From positions 29,717,949 through 29,781,948 of the forward strand of contig OY740774.1 in NCBI GenBank assembly GCA_963513935.1: 64,000 bases of DNA. The letters are read 5' to 3'. The notes beneath the pieces were generated by a model. It worked only from the letters and a program-made list of their open reading frames with translations. It was not told where the DNA came from and made no database searches. Shown here piece by piece: positions 38,921-52,270 of this stretch (position 1 is its first letter; each line of letters starts with the position of its first letter). The position numbers and the translations under genes were made by a program. Source of the stretch: Aphrophora alni. Its lineage: Eukaryota; Arthropoda; Insecta; Hemiptera; Aphrophoridae.

Positions 38921-39556
38921 ATGGATAGGAGTTCTAAAATTTCCTTAATGGATTTCAGTGATAAATATAATGAGGCTGATATCCCAGATAATATTTTAAA
39001 ACAATCACAAGAAATAACTGCAAATTTGCTGCCAAGAATATCAAAAGACTGTGAATTAGAAAACAACCAATTTTGTCAATGGAAAAATCAAATCAAATTC
39101 AAAAAAGTATGTGCTGAATTACTACTTGTTAATTAATCGGTAAAAGTCAAGCTCATGGAACCTACTTCTTTACGGAGTAAATTTCCAATGCTGAAGAATT
39201 GGAAAATTTACTCCAACATTTCAGTAAACAAAAATGTAAATGTTTATAACTTTCCTAAAACAAACGCTTTTATGAAACGACAGAGTACTAGAATACTGGT
39301 TACACGCCAAAAAAGTCGAAGATACTTACGTCAGAGCTCATTAAGCAATTCTTAAACGAAGCTCCTGATAAGAACTGATTATTTGAAAAAAACGTTTCTA
39401 TATTCTGGATTTTTGGATCAGGTCGTAAACGTCTGGATCTACTAGGTCTTAATGTAAACTATATTGAAGACAGTGTCGGTTTTCTGGTGGTGTTTATACG
39501 TGATGGGAAAACTCACATCCCGCGCTCATTTACAATAACAAATGATGGATGCAGTT

Positions 39557-39625
<69 letters not shown>

Positions 39626-39955
39626 AGTACATAGGCATAAGACCAAAGCATATGGACAGCACGAGATATCGTAATGGATTAAACATCGTAATGGGAAGTA
39701 TTTTGCTCAAAACTTGTAAGTCATACCATATCTGCAATTCCTAGTAAGATTGCTAAATATCTAAATCTTAAAAATCCATAAGAGTATAATACTCGACATT
39801 GTTTTAGAAGAACACTAGCATCTATGTTGGCCTAAAGAGAGGGTGATTTATTGACCCAAAAAGTTATAGCGGATGGCGATCATCAACAACACCAGAAGAT
39901 TGTGAATCGCAAGGTAAAACTTTCTAGAAAACTTTTCAAAAATGATATAGTTACA
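38921..39955 (+). pseudogene. decayed Crypton/DUF3504-like tyrosine recombinase
   Basis: Frame-by-frame translation gives successive blocks of the KIAA1958/DUF3504-type tyrosine recombinase family. They are ANLLPRISKDCELENNQFCQW (ORF from 38921), EPTSLRSKFPMLKNW (39155 on), KSKILTSELIKQFLNEAPDK, then FGSGRKRLDLLGLNV with the presumed first catalytic Arg near 39423, and GKTHIPRSFTITND (near 39508). After an AT tract come KYIGIRPKHMDSTR, IPSKIAKYLNLKNP, RHCFRRTLASMLA with the H-x-x-R motif (39796-39813), and SGWRSSTTPED. The expected catalytic Tyr position reads Cys. There are at least three in-frame stops and several frameshifts, and a 62-bp (AT)n tract sits inside the domain. In life it would cut and rejoin DNA as a Crypton transposase or a domesticated relative. 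This copy is dead. Confidence 0.75.
39561..39622. repeat. (AT)n microsatellite within the recombinase fossil
   Basis: A perfect AT run of about 62 bp placed between the THIPRSFTI and RPKHMD blocks of the pseudogene. Confidence 0.95.
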
Positions 39956-40239
39956 AGAGCAAAATTACACATAGATAACATCGAAGAAACCATTGAGCCC
40001 ACTGATATATCTACAGGCCAATAAAATACAGAATCAATGAGAGATATGTCTAAGCCTATATATAAAAAACACATTTCTCCATTAAGTAAAATCCACTTCT
40101 CAGCAAATTATTAAATACCACAATTTGTACTGTAAATATAATTTTAAGTAGTATGATAATTAAAAAAAATAAATTATAGTTATTTATTTAGTTTAAGTTG
40201 TTTTTGAAGTAAAAAAAAAAATGTTATGATTAGAAGTAT

Positions 40240-40460
40240 GTTACTTTCCAGAGTAGTATAATGAAAAGTAACGTACGTTACTCGTCCGGTAGGGTTATCC
40301 GTGCTTGCATGAAAATCCCGTACTTGGCTGCGCCCAGAGAGAACAGAATAAATGAACAGTTTATTCTGTTCTCTCTGGCTGCGCCTCGAGCGGTAACTAT
40401 AATGCTCCCACGAGTAACCCCTATTTACCGGGCTTATAACGTAATATACTATAAGGTAAC
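40240..40460. repeat. GC-richer palindromic element, candidate MITE
   Basis: The centre is a perfect 19-bp inverted repeat (40334-40352 and 40360-40378, CCAGAGAGAACAGAATAAA, 7-nt loop), with GGCTGCGCC words on both sides. Further out, GTTACTCGT on the left is mirrored by ACGAGTAAC on the right, and GTTACYTT by AAGGTAAC at the edges. The overall inverted symmetry and the contrast in base composition suggest a short foldback or terminal-inverted-repeat transposon. No clear target duplication is seen. A 128-codon minus-strand frame across it has no recognisable domain. Confidence 0.45.
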
Positions 40461-40566
40461 AATGTCTTTTAATGTTCACCAAATTAACGAGAAGAAAAAA
40501 CCGGGTATGTATGTGGAAAGACAACGTTAATACTTGTAAAATGTTCGACCATAGACGGTCACACAC

Positions 40567-43500
40567 GTTACACTTATGATCAATCTGACGGTTGACAAAT
40601 CTAATTGTGAAATGCGCACTCTCTACTCTTCAATGTATCTCCATTCCCAATGATCGCAAAAAATCGATGTACATACATTGCGACATTGAGGTAGAAAAGA
40701 TTTCATTATCTACTTGCTTGACCCCTCATTATCTTGCTTTGTAGATCTATTGAGCCGTTGTTGACATCATTTACTCTCTATTTCGTTTCTAACTTAGCTT
40801 TACTCCCATAAGGAGTTGGAAGTTATTCAAGCCAGATAAAATGATCTTTAAAACCCTATACTATTTACATTTTTCGAATTTTCATTTACAAGTATACATT
40901 ATATAGAAATTTGTTTCTTTCAACATCAAATCAAAACTAATATTATATAAACTAAATCCATATTGTAAGAAGAGAACTATGTGTATCATACTCTCTCAGC
41001 GTGTGGCATCTCAATCCCTACTACGTGCAATAAAAAATTTGATTATTTTGTTATAATTTATTTTGGTATATGTAAAGAATAGTATTTGAGCTGTAATGTG
41101 AAAATGCGACCTCTTATTTAATTATATAAGGTTTTCTGTAATGTCCCCAGTACAGTAACAAATTAAAGATGAACTAACGCCAAAAAACACATGAAATTTC
41201 ATCAAGAGACTTTATCATTAGCAAGTCGACGAGACGTCTCCATGATATTATAACGTCTCACCTATAAATAATTACTAGGTTTTTAGTTACAAATTCACTG
41301 ATTTTATAATACTAGTAATCCATTTTGCTTTTTAAGTGATAAAATCAGATAATATCAGTTTTTAAAATTCAAAAAAAGTTAACATTATATCAACACACAT
41401 TCTTATTTATGTCCCTCTTTACATATATTGACGGTCTTTAGGTATAGCCTACTTTAAACGATAAAAAAACTGTATCGATATAAAGAGTTGTCCAAAGTTT
41501 GATCGTGTAAAAAAAAGTTATGGTATATTTATAAAAAAACAAGAATAAGATGTGAGGATAAAGAAAGTGAGCATGAGAAATGAAAAAAATCAGTAAAATT
41601 TAGGGCGGAATTAATTGTAACTTTTCTTATGACTAAGCCAAAAAAAACAGCAAGACCTTCACTATATTTTGCAATTGATTACGATCCTTGCAAAGGAACT
41701 ATTATATAATTAATTATAGCGAGGTATTTTTAGAGGATAAATTGATCGTAACTAAGCGATATGTCGAAGGAGTTATGAAATTGTTTTCAATATTAAATTA
41801 CAATGTTCTTGGAAACTGGTGACACAGCTTCATTTCATTTGATCAACCTTAGTCTAACTTAAAACACAATCTAGGCTATGTTAAGATATTCTTTTAATAT
41901 TAATAAAATTAAATACTCTAAATGAGTAATTAATTTTATTAAAAATATTGAAAAATATTTGTTGCAATAGATATTCTGTATTGTTTTCTTATAAAAAGTA
42001 AACATTTGTTTACATTTAAACACACTTTATTGAACATTATTTTATTTCTTGTAAATTGTTTAAAAATAAATACCCTACACTGAATGTATTGATATTAAAA
42101 TGATGAATAAAAACTGATTGGTGTTGTCTTGAGTTGACATGCCATTGTATTCCAATCTGAAAGTTTTCCATTAACTACAATACCAACTCAGATACAAAAT
42201 TTGATTAAAATCTGTCGACGTTGGGTGTACAGCACAGCACAAGCGAGACAGACATTTCTGATAACTGTTCTTTGGAAAAAAGGTAACTTTAAAAGGAATT
42301 TAGTCACACGAAACTCTACCTAGATGTATATGTTATACATCACATAACTTCCTATATACTATGTATATATAACGATATTATCCTTTACATACTCATAACT
42401 ACTGTAGTCGGACTGTTTTACTCCTGAGAATAAAGCCCTTCCGGAGAGATACCAATATGCATGTCTATAAAAACTAATAAAGTTATTGAAAATATAAAAC
42501 AACTTCGTGATACCTACATTACATACTCAAATATCCGTAGCTATTAAACAATAAAATTATAACTCATTAAAAATACACTTACAACATCTAAAATACAACC
42601 ATCATACATTTATATCCTACACAAACTCACAAATATTGACATAATTTGCAGAACTTAAAATTCACACCTAAAAATATTTTGAACGTTTTGTAATTCTAAT
42701 CACAAACATTGTAACTGTTCTCAAATTTTTTGATCTGAAACGAGAATTTTAAATAATCATATTTTTAACATATCTATTGTACCAATTATACAATTAAAAA
42801 AAATCGATAACATGCTTTGCTCAAATATTTATAAAATAACTTCCAATAGACAGCTGTACATTGTAAATTGTAAATTAAATATAAATATTTGATAAATATT
42901 GAATATTGTAAAATTTCAAAATTAAGAATTCATTATTATTAAAAGACCACTTTACCATCAAGTAGTTTCATAAAACACAGTTTAAGTTTATAGAGGCACT
43001 TTTTCCATCACATACAAAACCAAACAATCCGGCAACACTGTATTCCGCCATTTTGATTTCCCCCGAGACTTAACTCTAAATCCAATGTTTTTGTTCCTGT
43101 TAATTGAGTTTAGTTTGCTTTTCAATTTACTTACAAGATATTATAAATTGTATTCTATAGATTCATTGTAGGAACTATAAATTAGAATTCTTCGAAGTAC
43201 GTGTATTGAATTATTGCTACTTTACGATAGCTATTATTCAATAAAAAAAAAAATAATTAACAGGGGACACCATGATACTTATGTAGCACCTTCGTAGTAT
43301 GAAATATACACCGATTATTTTAATATAATTCGTAAAAGATCATTTAATGGGCCTTGTGGAAAATGTTAAATTGTATTATTAGATCAATAATGATACATGT
43401 AGTACGTTAAAGCAGATGTACCTCAGGTTTTCTGATCTTCGTAATTGTGTATATCACTACTTACTTGTCGTCCGTAAGTCAAATTTTACCGATGTAGATA

Positions 43501-45083
43501 TTTGGTCATTTGTAGAGCCGTTTTTAATATGTATATATATTAGGAGAACCTTTCATAGGACAAAAATGTATTAGATTTTCTTCAATCTCGGCTAAAATAA
43601 GTTTGATAAAATTTTACTAAAATACGTTTATAAGCACTCACAGACAAATTATTGTTAGTCATCATTTCATACATGTTATTAAGTTTTTTAAACAAATTAA
43701 TAAAACAGTCTAGGAAACGTAATTTATAAAGTTGGCTCCAACGATTTGATTCAAAATTATTTATAAATAAAAACATAAACAATATAATTTTTTTTTTAAT
43801 TGTAAGTATTAGATAACAATGTCTTTTTACCTTGATATCATCTTGTAATATCTATGAATAATATTATCGAGTTTATGACACAAGTGGTGAAGGTGTCATT
43901 CGTTTAAACAAATAATTATTTTTGGAAATAATATTGAAAAATCTATATTGCGTCCAAACTGAATACTTAGGGGACAGATGAATATATTTTTTTAAATTAG
44001 TGTTTTGATTGTGAATCAAAGAGAAAGTTTGTGCTTTTATCGCACCATTTCGTTTCAAATTCATAAGATGAAATCAGATCTTTTGATCAGTTAATTTCAA
44101 TTCAGAATAAATATGAACGTAATTCAAAATTTAATCGCTCTTAGGTGCCTGTATAATCAAAGAATTAAAAAAGAAAAATCAAACAACATTCATTAACAGG
44201 TAGATACGTTTTTCTATCACTTGTATATTAATTCATTCTACACTGAGAGCCGTGAACTTGTCATGGACTAAATTTTTATTTTATAGTTACGTTAAATTCA
44301 ACCTGTCTCCTCACCGTGTTTTAATTAATCATAGATTTTAACATTTTTTACCCACTAAATAAACCAAATAATATTTTAATTTTAACGGGAAGACAGAAAT
44401 CGAATTTAAAGACAGTCTCCCAAGTGAAATTGTATTGATAGCAGTCACCATTCCCGAATGTCTGTTATCAAACTGTGCATTCATGGATATTGAAGTGATT
44501 GTTTTATTAAAACTCTCTATTAGCTTTTTGTTTGTTGAATAAAAAAAATTCTAAAGCGGGGTGTAATATTATATATTCGTTTAGTTCGCATTTGTTTTTA
44601 TTTGTCATCTTGAACTTATAAAATAAATACTGCTTTACAAGAACATAAAGCACGACACTGGATGCCTGAGTGTCGTAGTTTTATAATATAAATCAAGCCC
44701 TTAAAAAATTAATCTATATATGTCAAATTCCATAATTATTTCATGAATTTCAACGTGTTCAATATTTACAGTAATACATAAGAAACAACAGTATTTGTGA
44801 GTCATGTGGTGGAGTAAATCAAGGATCTCTGTGTACCTTTATTTAATTTTTTTTCTTGTTGTGTAAAGTAGAAAAAACTACCGGTGACTTTTCCTTTTAA
44901 AAAAGTAAAATAAAGACCCCCTAATCTATAACTACGTTAACACTGTCACGGTTTGAAGAAAACGAGAGTTGGTCAAGAGAGACTTTTATGAAAGCTAAGG
45001 GTTTAACATAGGGCTAGATGAAGAAAAGTGTAGATACAGCTTGGATCCCCCGATTTTTTATTATTCGGACTCACTATTTTCAA
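40567..45083. other. AT-rich non-coding stretch
   Basis: No gene. GGGGACACCATGATACTTA near 43263 resembles GGGGCTATCATGGTACTTA near 61174, both after an A run, so a further old repeat family is possible. Confidence 0.5.
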
Positions 45084-45330
45084 CCCCCGAGGGACGTAAT
45101 GTGTCTGTAGCAAATTTCCGATTAACTACTGGTCACGATTGTCTTGCCAAACATATATGCGAATGAAAATGCTAACCTCTGACAAGTGGACAATTTGCTC
45201 ACAAGAATTGGACTCCATGGATGTTATGGACAAGGATCATCTACCGGTCTGCAGGCGTCTGGACGGAGAGAAGCAAGGACGAAGGGACTTTCCTGGACTT
45301 TATTGGGAAGCAAGAACCAAGATGGCGTGA
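45084..45330 (+). pseudogene. C-terminal fragment of a LINE with zinc-finger-like tail
   Basis: Translation gives VSVANFRLTTGHDCLAKHI, then after a frame change RMKMLTSDKWTICSQE, MDVMDKDHLPVCRRL and FPGLYWEARTKMA before a stop at 45330. The FRLxTGHDCLAxHL...C...HLxxC...YWEAR series is the usual end of insect non-LTR retrotransposon ORF2 proteins that carry RNase H (Jockey/I/R1 group). The first Cys of the expected CxxC pair reads Trp. Only this tail remains. It is less AT-rich than its surroundings. Confidence 0.7.
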
Positions 45331-46914
45331 GCCAGAAGGTCCACTGGAAGAAGAAGAAGTATTTAAAAGTCTTTAGTGTTAAGAACAGTTCGTAGGTTCT
45401 GATTGTATCTTTCATGATAGTTGGTGGTTTTGGGGCAATTCTTTTAAACCAATCCTGTAGATCTTACAAAGAAAATAATCTAGTGTTGTCAAATTAGTCT
45501 TTATAAATATAAGATGTTCCGTTCTCCCTTAGAACAACCTAAACATCTTTTCTAAACATCTACATTATGAATTATTGATTATTTTTTTACGTACGATTTA
45601 CATTTTCGTATTTAAATTTAATAAAACTATAATTTTCTGGCTTTCTTATTTTTAGGTTATGTTACTATATTATCTTTATTTTATTTTATTGCCGATACTA
45701 GTTTGGGAATTATTACATACTGATTTAAAACTAGAACAAACTATAAAATAAGCGTTAACGAGATGCTGTAGGACCTCTAGGTCCTTCTAAATCCACGTTA
45801 TACCCGAAAACCTATTTACTATTTTAAAACTAACCTATTTTCTAGTTGACGAATTTGTCAAATGACTAAAAAACCCGAACTAATATATTTAATTGGAATA
45901 AGATCTTTAAAACATACAGTGTCATTGGAGGAAAAGTATAAACTGCTACAGATGTTGTAAATAGTAAAACGTTTTATGGACACTTATTTGTTGGTAAATT
46001 CTTTTATTTCCGAATAACTTAGGTAAATTATTTGTTTTATATTAAATATAATGGCGTAAAAAAATTGCACTAACTTTCTCACTCATCACTCCCACAAAAC
46101 AAAATCAAAATCAAAAACTGTTTGATTCATGGACTCCAATTCTGAAGACAAAATTGATATACTTAATGAAGGTTCGAAATTTGTTTTGCTTGTGTCATAA
46201 ACACGTTCTCATTTTGTTTATTAAAATCGAGATCTTGATAGTTAGTTTTAATTTTTCCCAATTTATTAGAACCGTATTATTTTTCGTACTTCAGTTTTAT
46301 CACACTGGTTTGTGTCTCCACGAGTCACGAATATTTTTGTAAAATCAATAGAATTATACAATTCTAAATCTGCGGAAAATTAGAACTATACAAAAAGTTT
46401 AAAAAACTGCCCTAATTGTAGTCAAAATACCCCTAAGTACTAAATTTCATTAAAATCTATACTAATATGTTGTTGAGCAATTTACATACGACAGATTGAC
46501 ACGATTTTAAAACGTTTTAGGAATCAGCTATCTCGTAACGTAAAAATAAATAATTGTTGTTATCTTTGAAAAAATATGTAGAGTAAACTGCGCACAATAT
46601 GTGTTTGATGAAAGGTGGACCAGATTTATTTTGATTTTTTACGAATTATCCCCGAACCGTTATAGTTGATTATTTGGGATTATTCACACGGTTTTGGATT
46701 ATTATTATTTCAATAAATTTCCTTTTGAATAACAGACCCTATAACAGATTTATTTTTCATCAATAACTAACAGGCCGGCATTTTTGAAGAGATAGCAACG
46801 AATGGTGAAATCTTTTTGTCGGTTAATAGAGGCTATTGCGGAGTAAACGTAGACCAATATTTTTTAGAGTGATTTTAAAATAAATGAGAAAAATATCATT
46901 TCCATATAATATTG
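45331..46914. other. AT-rich non-coding stretch
   Basis: Nothing firm. Parts of 46420-46560 resemble degenerate family D. Confidence 0.5.
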
Positions 46915-47005
46915 ACTGAATATGTCCACATTTTAAATTTCAAATCGGTCCACGAATTTAGGTTGCACACACGACAGACAGACGGACGAAAGTTCCAAAA
47001 CCACT
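46915..47005 (+). repeat. dispersed repeat family D (ATCGGT...ACAGACAGACGGAC type)
   Basis: AAATTTCAAATCGGTCCACGAATTTA is followed by CACACGACAGACAGACGGACG. Sequences with AAATCGGTNCA followed by ACAGACAGAC runs are common tails of old arthropod repeats. Other degenerate copies in this window are at about 53810-54060 and 55380-55570. Confidence 0.45.
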
Positions 47006-47066
47006 TTAGGGAACAAACTGGAAATATTTTTTTTTACTCATTACGTCATATCTTTCTATATTTATT

Positions 47067-47095
47067 AGATGTGAGAATCTAAAATTCTCACATCT
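47067..47095. repeat. 12-bp perfect inverted repeat
   Basis: AGATGTGAGAAT and its complement around a 5-nt loop. Purpose unknown. Confidence 0.85.
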
Positions 47096-47237
47096 AAAAT
47101 CCTAAGGGGTGGTTCGGTAAAATATGTAATAAATATAATATATGCTCTTTTAGTACTTGAAGAGTTCTTATTTTTATTTAAAAAAAATTGAAAGTAAATT
47201 TTTATTATTATTATTTATAAAGATATGCCAAGCTTTA

Positions 47238-48631
47238 TGGGCGCCAGGTAGCGTTAGCTTACCAATTTTGAAAAAAAGAAGTTAATTGTTATTATTAAAA
47301 TTTCTCAGGGTCGCAAATCCTTTTGAAAGTGTACTTACAGTGGTTCTCAGTGAAATAAAGAAAATCTTATTTTGTTGTGCTGAAAGTGAACATAATTTAT
47401 TAAATTAAGATTATACATTTATACAAGGTTATACATACATATTCATAAAGCATATCTTACTATTACTTGAAATCTCAGTGTCCTTTGACTTTAAATTCTG
47501 CCTTAGAGGCTTAAATCCTTTTTTATAATTGTAAAATTAATAGTTGCAACTTGAAAGAAAACTATTTTTTATGGTGAGCTTTAAAACTCTCACGTAGCAA
47601 AGATGATTATTATTATTATTATTAACATGAAATTAAGTTCTTTAAATGACTAATTATTAAACAAAGATTATACATTTGAATAAATTTAGAAAGTTCATAT
47701 AAAAAGTTCTTTTTCTTTTACAAAATTATTTTATTTTAAAATGTCTCTGATTTTTTGTTACCGCATAACCGATCCGGTAGATTGGAAACCTCCACGTGCC
47801 AAGTTCCTTTCATTCTGTGTTGCAAAGACCTTGCAGACTCAATCTATACACCTGACGATTAATTATCCTTTTAAATTCATGATATTGTACAAAGATTATC
47901 ATCACTTTAACAATAGTTATTGTCCAAAACGCAAACTAAGTCTTACCACGTCAAACTGTCTCTAAACTCACTGAATCTTCACCATTAATTTTCTGAAGCT
48001 TCTTTTATTTAAAAACATCTCTCCCTGAACTAAATGTCACCATAGGACCTTAACTACTTTTTCTACATTTTGAGAAAGTTTCTCTTCACTGAAAAAACGT
48101 CCTATCACCTCAGACCCCTCTCTAAGACTGACCAAAACGTCCAAAACCACATGTGTCTTTGTCCAGCTTCCAAACCAAGCGTCCTATTAATATGCAACGT
48201 CTGCTAGAAATTTTCTCACACCTAGCAACACTGACACGGTTCAAATTATTTTACCTAACACAATACAAATACTACCTAAATATTTATTACAACTTATAAT
48301 TAATTTTTTATATATGACATTATTATTTTGGAAACCTATATTTAAATTTTATTACCCTAGTTTTAACAAGTACTTTGAGTCATTCTTTTGACTTCTGAAG
48401 TCCCCCACCAATTCAATTTCAAAATAATTCTCAAAATAACCATTTTTTGGTTATCTTAATTAAAATTACCATTTTTGGTATTACAAATATTCATAGTCTA
48501 ACGATTCGGTGCTTCAGAGAGACATATAGAGATTATCTAAATTGTACATTCACAAATAAATCAAGAAATAAATAACAATTCACTGTGTTGTTCTTAACCC
48601 TTTGACACAGCATTGTGACGTCCCAACAGTT
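47238..48631 (-). repeat. probable decayed LTR of a gypsy relative, with primer site
   Basis: On the minus strand AATTGGTAAGCTAACGCTACC is followed at once by TGGCGCCCA (47238-47246). This is the arrangement of an LTR 3' edge and a tRNA-Lys-type primer site, and it matches the buried junction in the intact element's LTR. A candidate 5' edge, TGTTGGGACGTCAC, lies on the minus strand at 48631 and would give about 1.38 kb, close to the intact LTR. The rest does not align obviously by eye, and no gag or pol remains follow to the left. It could be a truncated 5' LTR or a chance match. Confidence 0.4.
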
Positions 48632-51600
48632 AAGTTCGTGCCAACTCCAGGCGGAAGCAAAGTCCCATTGTACAACTTGCCCCAAGTTTTCTCACTTTAC
48701 AGTTCTCTGATTCTGCAAGTTGTTCTACCGTGACTACAACTAACCAAGAAACTGATGCTTCTAAATATGACTTCTTATTATTTTATATTTATTTATTAAA
48801 AATATAAAATCCAAAGGACAGATTGAAATATCAAATCAAAATCAAAACAAACGTATGATACATTATGTTCATGTGATTAAAAGAAATAATAACTTTCAAA
48901 TTTAGAAACAAGTAAACATAATAAAATAATTATAGTTGTCTTATCGCTCGCACATTATTATAGCGGCTGTCACTACATGTTTACTTTTATCTCTGTGTTT
49001 GTTGTTTTATAATTGTGAATACTGAGTGATCATTTTATCGTTGGTCCAGTTAGCTCGAGAAATAGACTGCGATGAAAAGGTGTTGTATACTTACATGAGA
49101 AAGTTCATAGTATTTAAACAGCCCCATCACATAATGCAATACAAACAGTTCCTTTATTTTTGATCATAGAGAGTACGTTTACTTAAACAATTGAAATTTG
49201 CAAATTTGTGTCTAATTTAATGTATGTATTAGTTCAATAACATACGTTATATGAACAAAAATCTGTTTAAAATGGCATAAATTTTGATGTTTTTAATGTA
49301 ATTTTTTGTCAATTTTATTAGGGATCAATATTAGGCCACTCTAGTCTCTTAAACTAAATTTAATTTTCCTGCCTTATTTTTTGTGGGCACCACCGTGCTT
49401 ACGTACAGCAACAACAACAGGCATGACGAAAATAATTTTGTCTTGAATATTATTTTTGTCAATTATCAATAGTCGAAATGTTTTGCAAATTACCAAACTA
49501 ACCTTTTACTTAGTTTACTTGGTAGTAATACTACAAAACGTTAATTTTCTGTAAGAATTTAATATTCTCTTTAAATTTATGTGGATACTGTAAGTAAAAT
49601 CATAAAACGTCTGAATATATTACTACACGCAGGTATGTCAGTTCCTTGTATGTCTGGAGAAAATTAAATTTCACTCTAACATAGCAACGAATTAGAGGCT
49701 CTTGTAATTCGACCTGCAACAGTATTGCACCAGTGTCTCTCTTCAAGTATTTGTAGCACATAGGCAATGCTTTATAAAATAACAATCTTTTAAGCTGTCA
49801 TATCCTAAAATGTATTGTCTTTGGTTCAGTTTTAATCGTATTTAGTTTTCTATTTTACTTATATTTCGGTTTAATATTAAAGTAGTTTTATAATTTAGAA
49901 ATAAAAAGACATGTTTATTGAGATAAGTGTTTTCAGAATTAACATTGTTATGTCGTAAGCAGTTGAGATATTTTTAGAATTATTATTTAAAAATATTTAA
50001 TATCAACGTCTTATTTAAAACATTAACCTTACACAAGGCTCAAATTGAGTTGAAAGCAGGCTTTGTGTGCATATTGTCAACTTACCTTCGCCTCCGTTCA
50101 CGTGGATTATATTTTTTACATTATTTAATGTGTGAAGCTCGGAATTGCGCATTAGGTAATTGAAATTATTTAGCTACATTGAAAAAGTACTGGATACTTT
50201 AGTGAATAGTGTTGTTAACATTTTTTACAATTAAAATAAATTAAAAATTTACCAAAAACATGTATATATTTTAACATAATTATTTGTTTTTATTATTATT
50301 TAGAATTATTCAAATGCAAAATATACCATATGAGTTCAATAATATTATATATTATATACTCTTACCCTAGGGTTTCAAAATTTCAATTGTCTGTAACTCC
50401 TGCTTTGGCTGTTTTTACAACACTTTTGCGTGGACAAAATAAAAAGGGCTTAAAATTTTTAAAACCTAATCTAAAAAATTAATATATTTTATATCATAAA
50501 ACAAATTATCTAAATGATGTAAAATTTATTCTCATTACATTTTATTTTTTTTTTCTAATGGTTTCTAAATTTCCAAGATACACTAAGTATATCCAGAAGA
50601 GAATATATTCCTTGATGTAAACATAATGTATCACTTTTACATACTGTAAACGGAGTTCATATCAGTCGTAAAATAATTTGGTTATTACCTCCAGGACTAA
50701 CGTAGTCATTTGCAACATTACTATGATTCATTCCTACACTCTACATAGTACTGTTAGGTCTCTTAACATAAATGTTTTTAAGAAAAGTAAGTGCACATTG
50801 CCACTTTATATGCAGCAAACATTTAACTGTATCTGCAATAACTTAATATATGCTAGAATTATTGAAATTCATCAGGGATTCCTTCGTCTGCAATAAATAA
50901 ACTTGCCAAATTACAAACAATGGAATTCAGCAGTAACAATTACTCCATCGCTTCTATATCCTCCATGCGTTGCTTCCGTTCCTCCCCTAGCTTCCAATGA
51001 TTTATTCTCACTGTTGGTAACAAGAAGTTTTGGTTGTAACAAGTCAACTAAAAATAATTCAGTTTCTATGGAGATGAAATGATTGAAAGCCATGTAAGAA
51101 ATGTAATGGTGAACATCGCTGTTAAGTTTAATTTTATATTCTCAGAGTGACGTAGTATACAATTTTGTAATAAGTTGTAAAATGACGTGGAGTTTTTTTG
51201 CGGATGTATCCATTTTGTAGTCCCGTATATAAACAAAATTGGTTTATGGAAGATGTCTGTCTGCCGGCCTGTCGTACTAACGGCGCTTTAAAATCGCAAT
51301 GAATAAACCAAGTTAAATCAAATTTGGTACGTACCGTATGTTTGTCAAACATCGTGACATTTTAAGTTTTTTAGGTATAAACAGTTTTTTGGGTAGTTGC
51401 TTAAAAAACACAATATAGAGAATTTATAAAAATATCCCTGAAGATTTTAACCAAATTATACTCATTTGTAACCTCTAACAGCTCAACAAAACATATTCGT
51501 CACCAATTCTCCAAAAACGCCGATCCATGAGATATCGATAAATACAAAACATCTGTTATGCGGCTGTTCTAAAATAAACAATTTCTCAAAATTTACTATA

Positions 51601-52117
51601 CCGATTTTGTTCAAATTTTAGTGAAATGTGAATCTTAATTACCCAACTAGCTATATAAAATTTAAAGAATGAAAATCTTACGGTTCAGTAATAAAGGAGC
51701 AAAAACAATAATTCACCTTGGCAGCAGTCATTAAAAGCTCGACTTTAAACAAATACGAATTGCTGGAAGTGGTTTATAGTAGGCTACATAAAAGATAAGG
51801 CCCTTATTTAAAAATAGATTTTTTTTCTTCCAAAGATGACGTTAATGTTACATTTTCTCTTTTCGATTGGTAACTACTCAACTCACATTTTAAAAAACAA
51901 TTATTTTCGTTAGTAATTAGAATCACGTCAAGTGACAGAGATTGTGCAATGATTTTGCTCCATTTATTTAGAAAATAGATTTGGTTTAGGAAAAAATTTC
52001 ATATGATATTACGATTATTGAAATTTTATCAGAACTCTCATGGGATCACTCACAGTGAGTACGAGTAATGGGAATTCGAGGATTCCTAGGATACCTTTTT
52101 TCATGTAGTCTTGTGTT
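48632..52117. other. AT-rich non-coding stretch
   Basis: ORFs of about 60 codons at 49600-49785 and 50911-51093 (minus) sit in better-balanced sequence but have no domain I recognise. 51590-51680 resembles family D weakly. Confidence 0.45.
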
Positions 52118-52270
52118 AGATCTCTTTCCTTCATCTATCCTATTAAGTCTATCTTGACCAACTCATGGTGTTTTTCGACCCTGAGGCTATTGGAGTAATA
52201 CTATATGTTAATTATAAGGCGATATGACCTAGAGGTTTTTCACATTTAAACTGCAAAGAAAAAATGTACG
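52118..52270 (+). repeat. dispersed repeat family E, copy 3
   Basis: ATCCTATTAAGTCTATCTTG, TCGACCCTGAGGCTATTGG, AGGCGATATGACC and ACATTTAAACTGCAAAG follow the family order. Confidence 0.65.

Noticed and set aside
40180..40566. 128-codon minus-strand ORF
   Set aside because: It spans a palindromic repeat and has no domain; the open frame follows from the local inverted symmetry.
49600..49785. 61-codon minus-strand ORF
   Set aside because: It looked protein-like in composition, but I could not link it to any family or to flanking exons.
50911..51093. 60-codon minus-strand ORF with balanced composition
   Set aside because: No recognisable domain; too short to distinguish from chance.
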